Assembly (NCBI RefSeq): GCF_900102855.1
Contig: NZ_FMWD01000006.1
Span: forward strand, 62,001 to 126,000
DNA: 64,000 nucleotides
Direction of reading: 5' to 3'
Source: Thiohalomonas denitrificans
GTDB taxonomy: Bacteria; Pseudomonadota; Gammaproteobacteria; Thiohalomonadales; Thiohalomonadaceae
Shown: positions 63,089 to 64,000 of the stretch, in pieces
Numbering within the stretch: position 1 is the first letter of the stretch
Layout of the letters: each line of letters starts with the position of its first letter
The notes under the pieces: model-generated
Database searches by the model: none
Told to the model about the DNA's origin: nothing
The model's input: the letters and a program-made list of their open reading frames with translations, nothing else
Made by a program: the position numbers and the translations under genes

Positions 63089-63895
63089 TCAACGGGTGCC
63101 CCGCGTCTCCTTGATCATTTCGTAGGCGTTTTTAATCTCCTGCGTCTTCTCTGTGGCGATCTTCATCATCTCTTCGGGCAGTCCGCGGGAGACCAGCTTG
63201 TCCGGATGGTGCTGGCTCATCAGGCGACGGTAGGCGCGTTTGATCTCGGCATCGGATGCGTCGGCTTTGACGCCCAGCACTTCGTACGCCTCTTTTACGA
63301 GGTCCTTGCGAGGCGCCCGTCCCATTCCGCCGGCGGCACCGGGGCCACGCCCGGCGAAATCGCGGGCAGCCCGCGTCATGGCGTCGAGATGCGCGAATTC
63401 GGCCCGGGAAAAGCCCAGCAAGCGGAAGATCTCGATCAACAATTCCCGTTCCGCGGCATGCAGTGCACCGTCGGCATAGGCGGCCTGAAGCTGGATCTCG
63501 AGAAACATGCGCATCAGCGTGGAGCGACGCCCGACCACTGACCGGAACTGTTCCAGCACACCTTCCAGGTCGAAATCATCCTCCTTGCCCTGCCGGAACA
63601 GATCGATGGCCACCTGCTTCTGTTCGGGCTGCAGCGCCATCTGCTGCATCACTGCCTGGGCGAAACTGATCTCCTGCCTGCTGACCCGGCCATCGGCCTT
63701 GGCAAGGCGCCCCATGACGGAAAAGGTCGCCGTAAAGAACGCCATCTGGATCTGCTCGCGATCCATGGTCTGACCGGTGACCAGCTTCAGTCCCTTGTCG
63801 AACTGGTGCCCCACCACGGTGCCCAGCAGCGCACCCAGAGGGCCGCCAAGGGCAAAACCAAAGGCCGTGCCGAGCACCTTACCCCACCAACTCAT
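63089..63895 (-). CDS. djlA: DjlA-like membrane-anchored DnaJ co-chaperone
   Basis: 268 residues from the ATG at 63895 (MSWWGKVLGTAFGFALGGPL), chosen for GGCGGAGA upstream; an ATG five codons earlier is possible. One N-terminal glycine-rich membrane helix, a TerB-like helical domain (~50-165), then a C-terminal J domain with YEVLGVKADASDAEIKRAYR and the HPD motif in SQHHPDKL. It stimulates the ATPase of DnaK at the inner membrane. Confidence 0.92.
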   Translation of the reverse strand: MSWWGKVLGTAFGFALGGPLGALLGTVVGHQFDKGLKLVTGQTMDREQIQMAFFTATFSVMGRLAKADGRVSRQEISFAQAVMQQMALQPEQKQVAIDLFRQGKEDDFDLEGVLEQFRSVVGRRSTLMRMFLEIQLQAAYADGALHAAERELLIEIFRLLGFSRAEFAHLDAMTRAARDFAGRGPGAAGGMGRAPRKDLVKEAYEVLGVKADASDAEIKRAYRRLMSQHHPDKLVSRGLPEEMMKIATEKTQEIKNAYEMIKETRGTR

Positions 63896-63961
63896 CGAAT
63901 TCTCCGCCATTCGGCTCGTGACCGGACCATGGTAGCGTGCCGCCGGCGCCGGCGCGAGAGC

Positions 63962-64000
63962 ATGAAAAACGATCCTTCCGGTTACAGCGAGGTCGAAAGC
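63962..64000 (+). CDS. Possible 5' end of a gene running out of the window
   Basis: ATG at 63962 followed by 13 open codons (MKNDPSGYSEVES). It is divergent from the DjlA-like gene and has only a weak ribosome site. Too short for any assignment. Confidence 0.25.
   Translation, partial: MKNDPSGYSEVES

Overview
The window looks like a chromosomal segment of a GC-rich gammaproteobacterium, probably an autotrophic or sulfur-oxidising member of the Chromatiales or a relative. That is an inference from gene content: ubiquinone synthesis by Coq7, an E. coli-type SpeD, a CRP/Vfr-type regulator, a DUF3683 oxidase, the rpe-gph-trpE and trpGDC gene orders, and a complete glycolate oxidase. No rRNA or marker gene fixes the species.

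Region 1 (1-15642) is built around glycolate oxidation. An IclR regulator faces an operon encoding a phosphoketolase/transketolase-like TPP enzyme, a DUF1537 four-carbon-acid kinase, a remnant of what may be a transporter, and GlcD-GlcE-GlcF. A secreted GlcG-like protein and a 1283-residue FAD/Fe-S oxidase (DUF3683) follow. The gene set suggests, without proving, a glycolate salvage route through 3-oxo-tetronate. Copies of one palindromic repeat family lie on both sides of the operon.

Region 2 (15643-20543) is rich in repeats: two paralogous secreted small proteins (one has lost its EF-hands), a degenerate ~180-195 bp tandem repeat, a porin, a 31-copy heptamer array, tRNA-Gln, and a frameshifted four-helix-bundle (S23/IVP-type) gene flanked by inverted heptamer arrays. 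Similar inverted heptamer arrays without a gene lie between coq7 and speD and between crp and trpC, nearly always touching the neighbouring stop codons. A second class of short-period inverted repeats, made of nonamers, occurs five times.

Region 3 (20544-32258) is housekeeping: rplM-rpsI, a hydrolase, a 2Fe-2S protein, a GlcF-like Fe-S protein, coq7, speD, a VOC protein, OsmC, crp, then trpC, trpD, an MFS exporter and trpG.

Region 4 (32668-56541) is a ~24 kb exopolysaccharide/O-antigen-type cluster: Wzc-like kinase, WbpM-like dehydratase, WbpB/WbpD/WbpE-like amino-sugar enzymes, a GlpD-like FAD protein, Wzx, ATP-grasp, deacetylase, Wzy, two glycosyltransferases, a PKD/beta-helix protein, a TylF-like methyltransferase broken by an IS3-family element, and a PglC/PglD/PglE-like trio. 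It sits between trpG and trpE, so it splits the usual rpe-gph-trpEGDC order.

Region 5 (56913-64000) holds trpE, gph, rpe, a CopD-like membrane protein, two stand-alone Lrp ligand-binding (RAM) proteins, an AGCS symporter and a DjlA-like co-chaperone.
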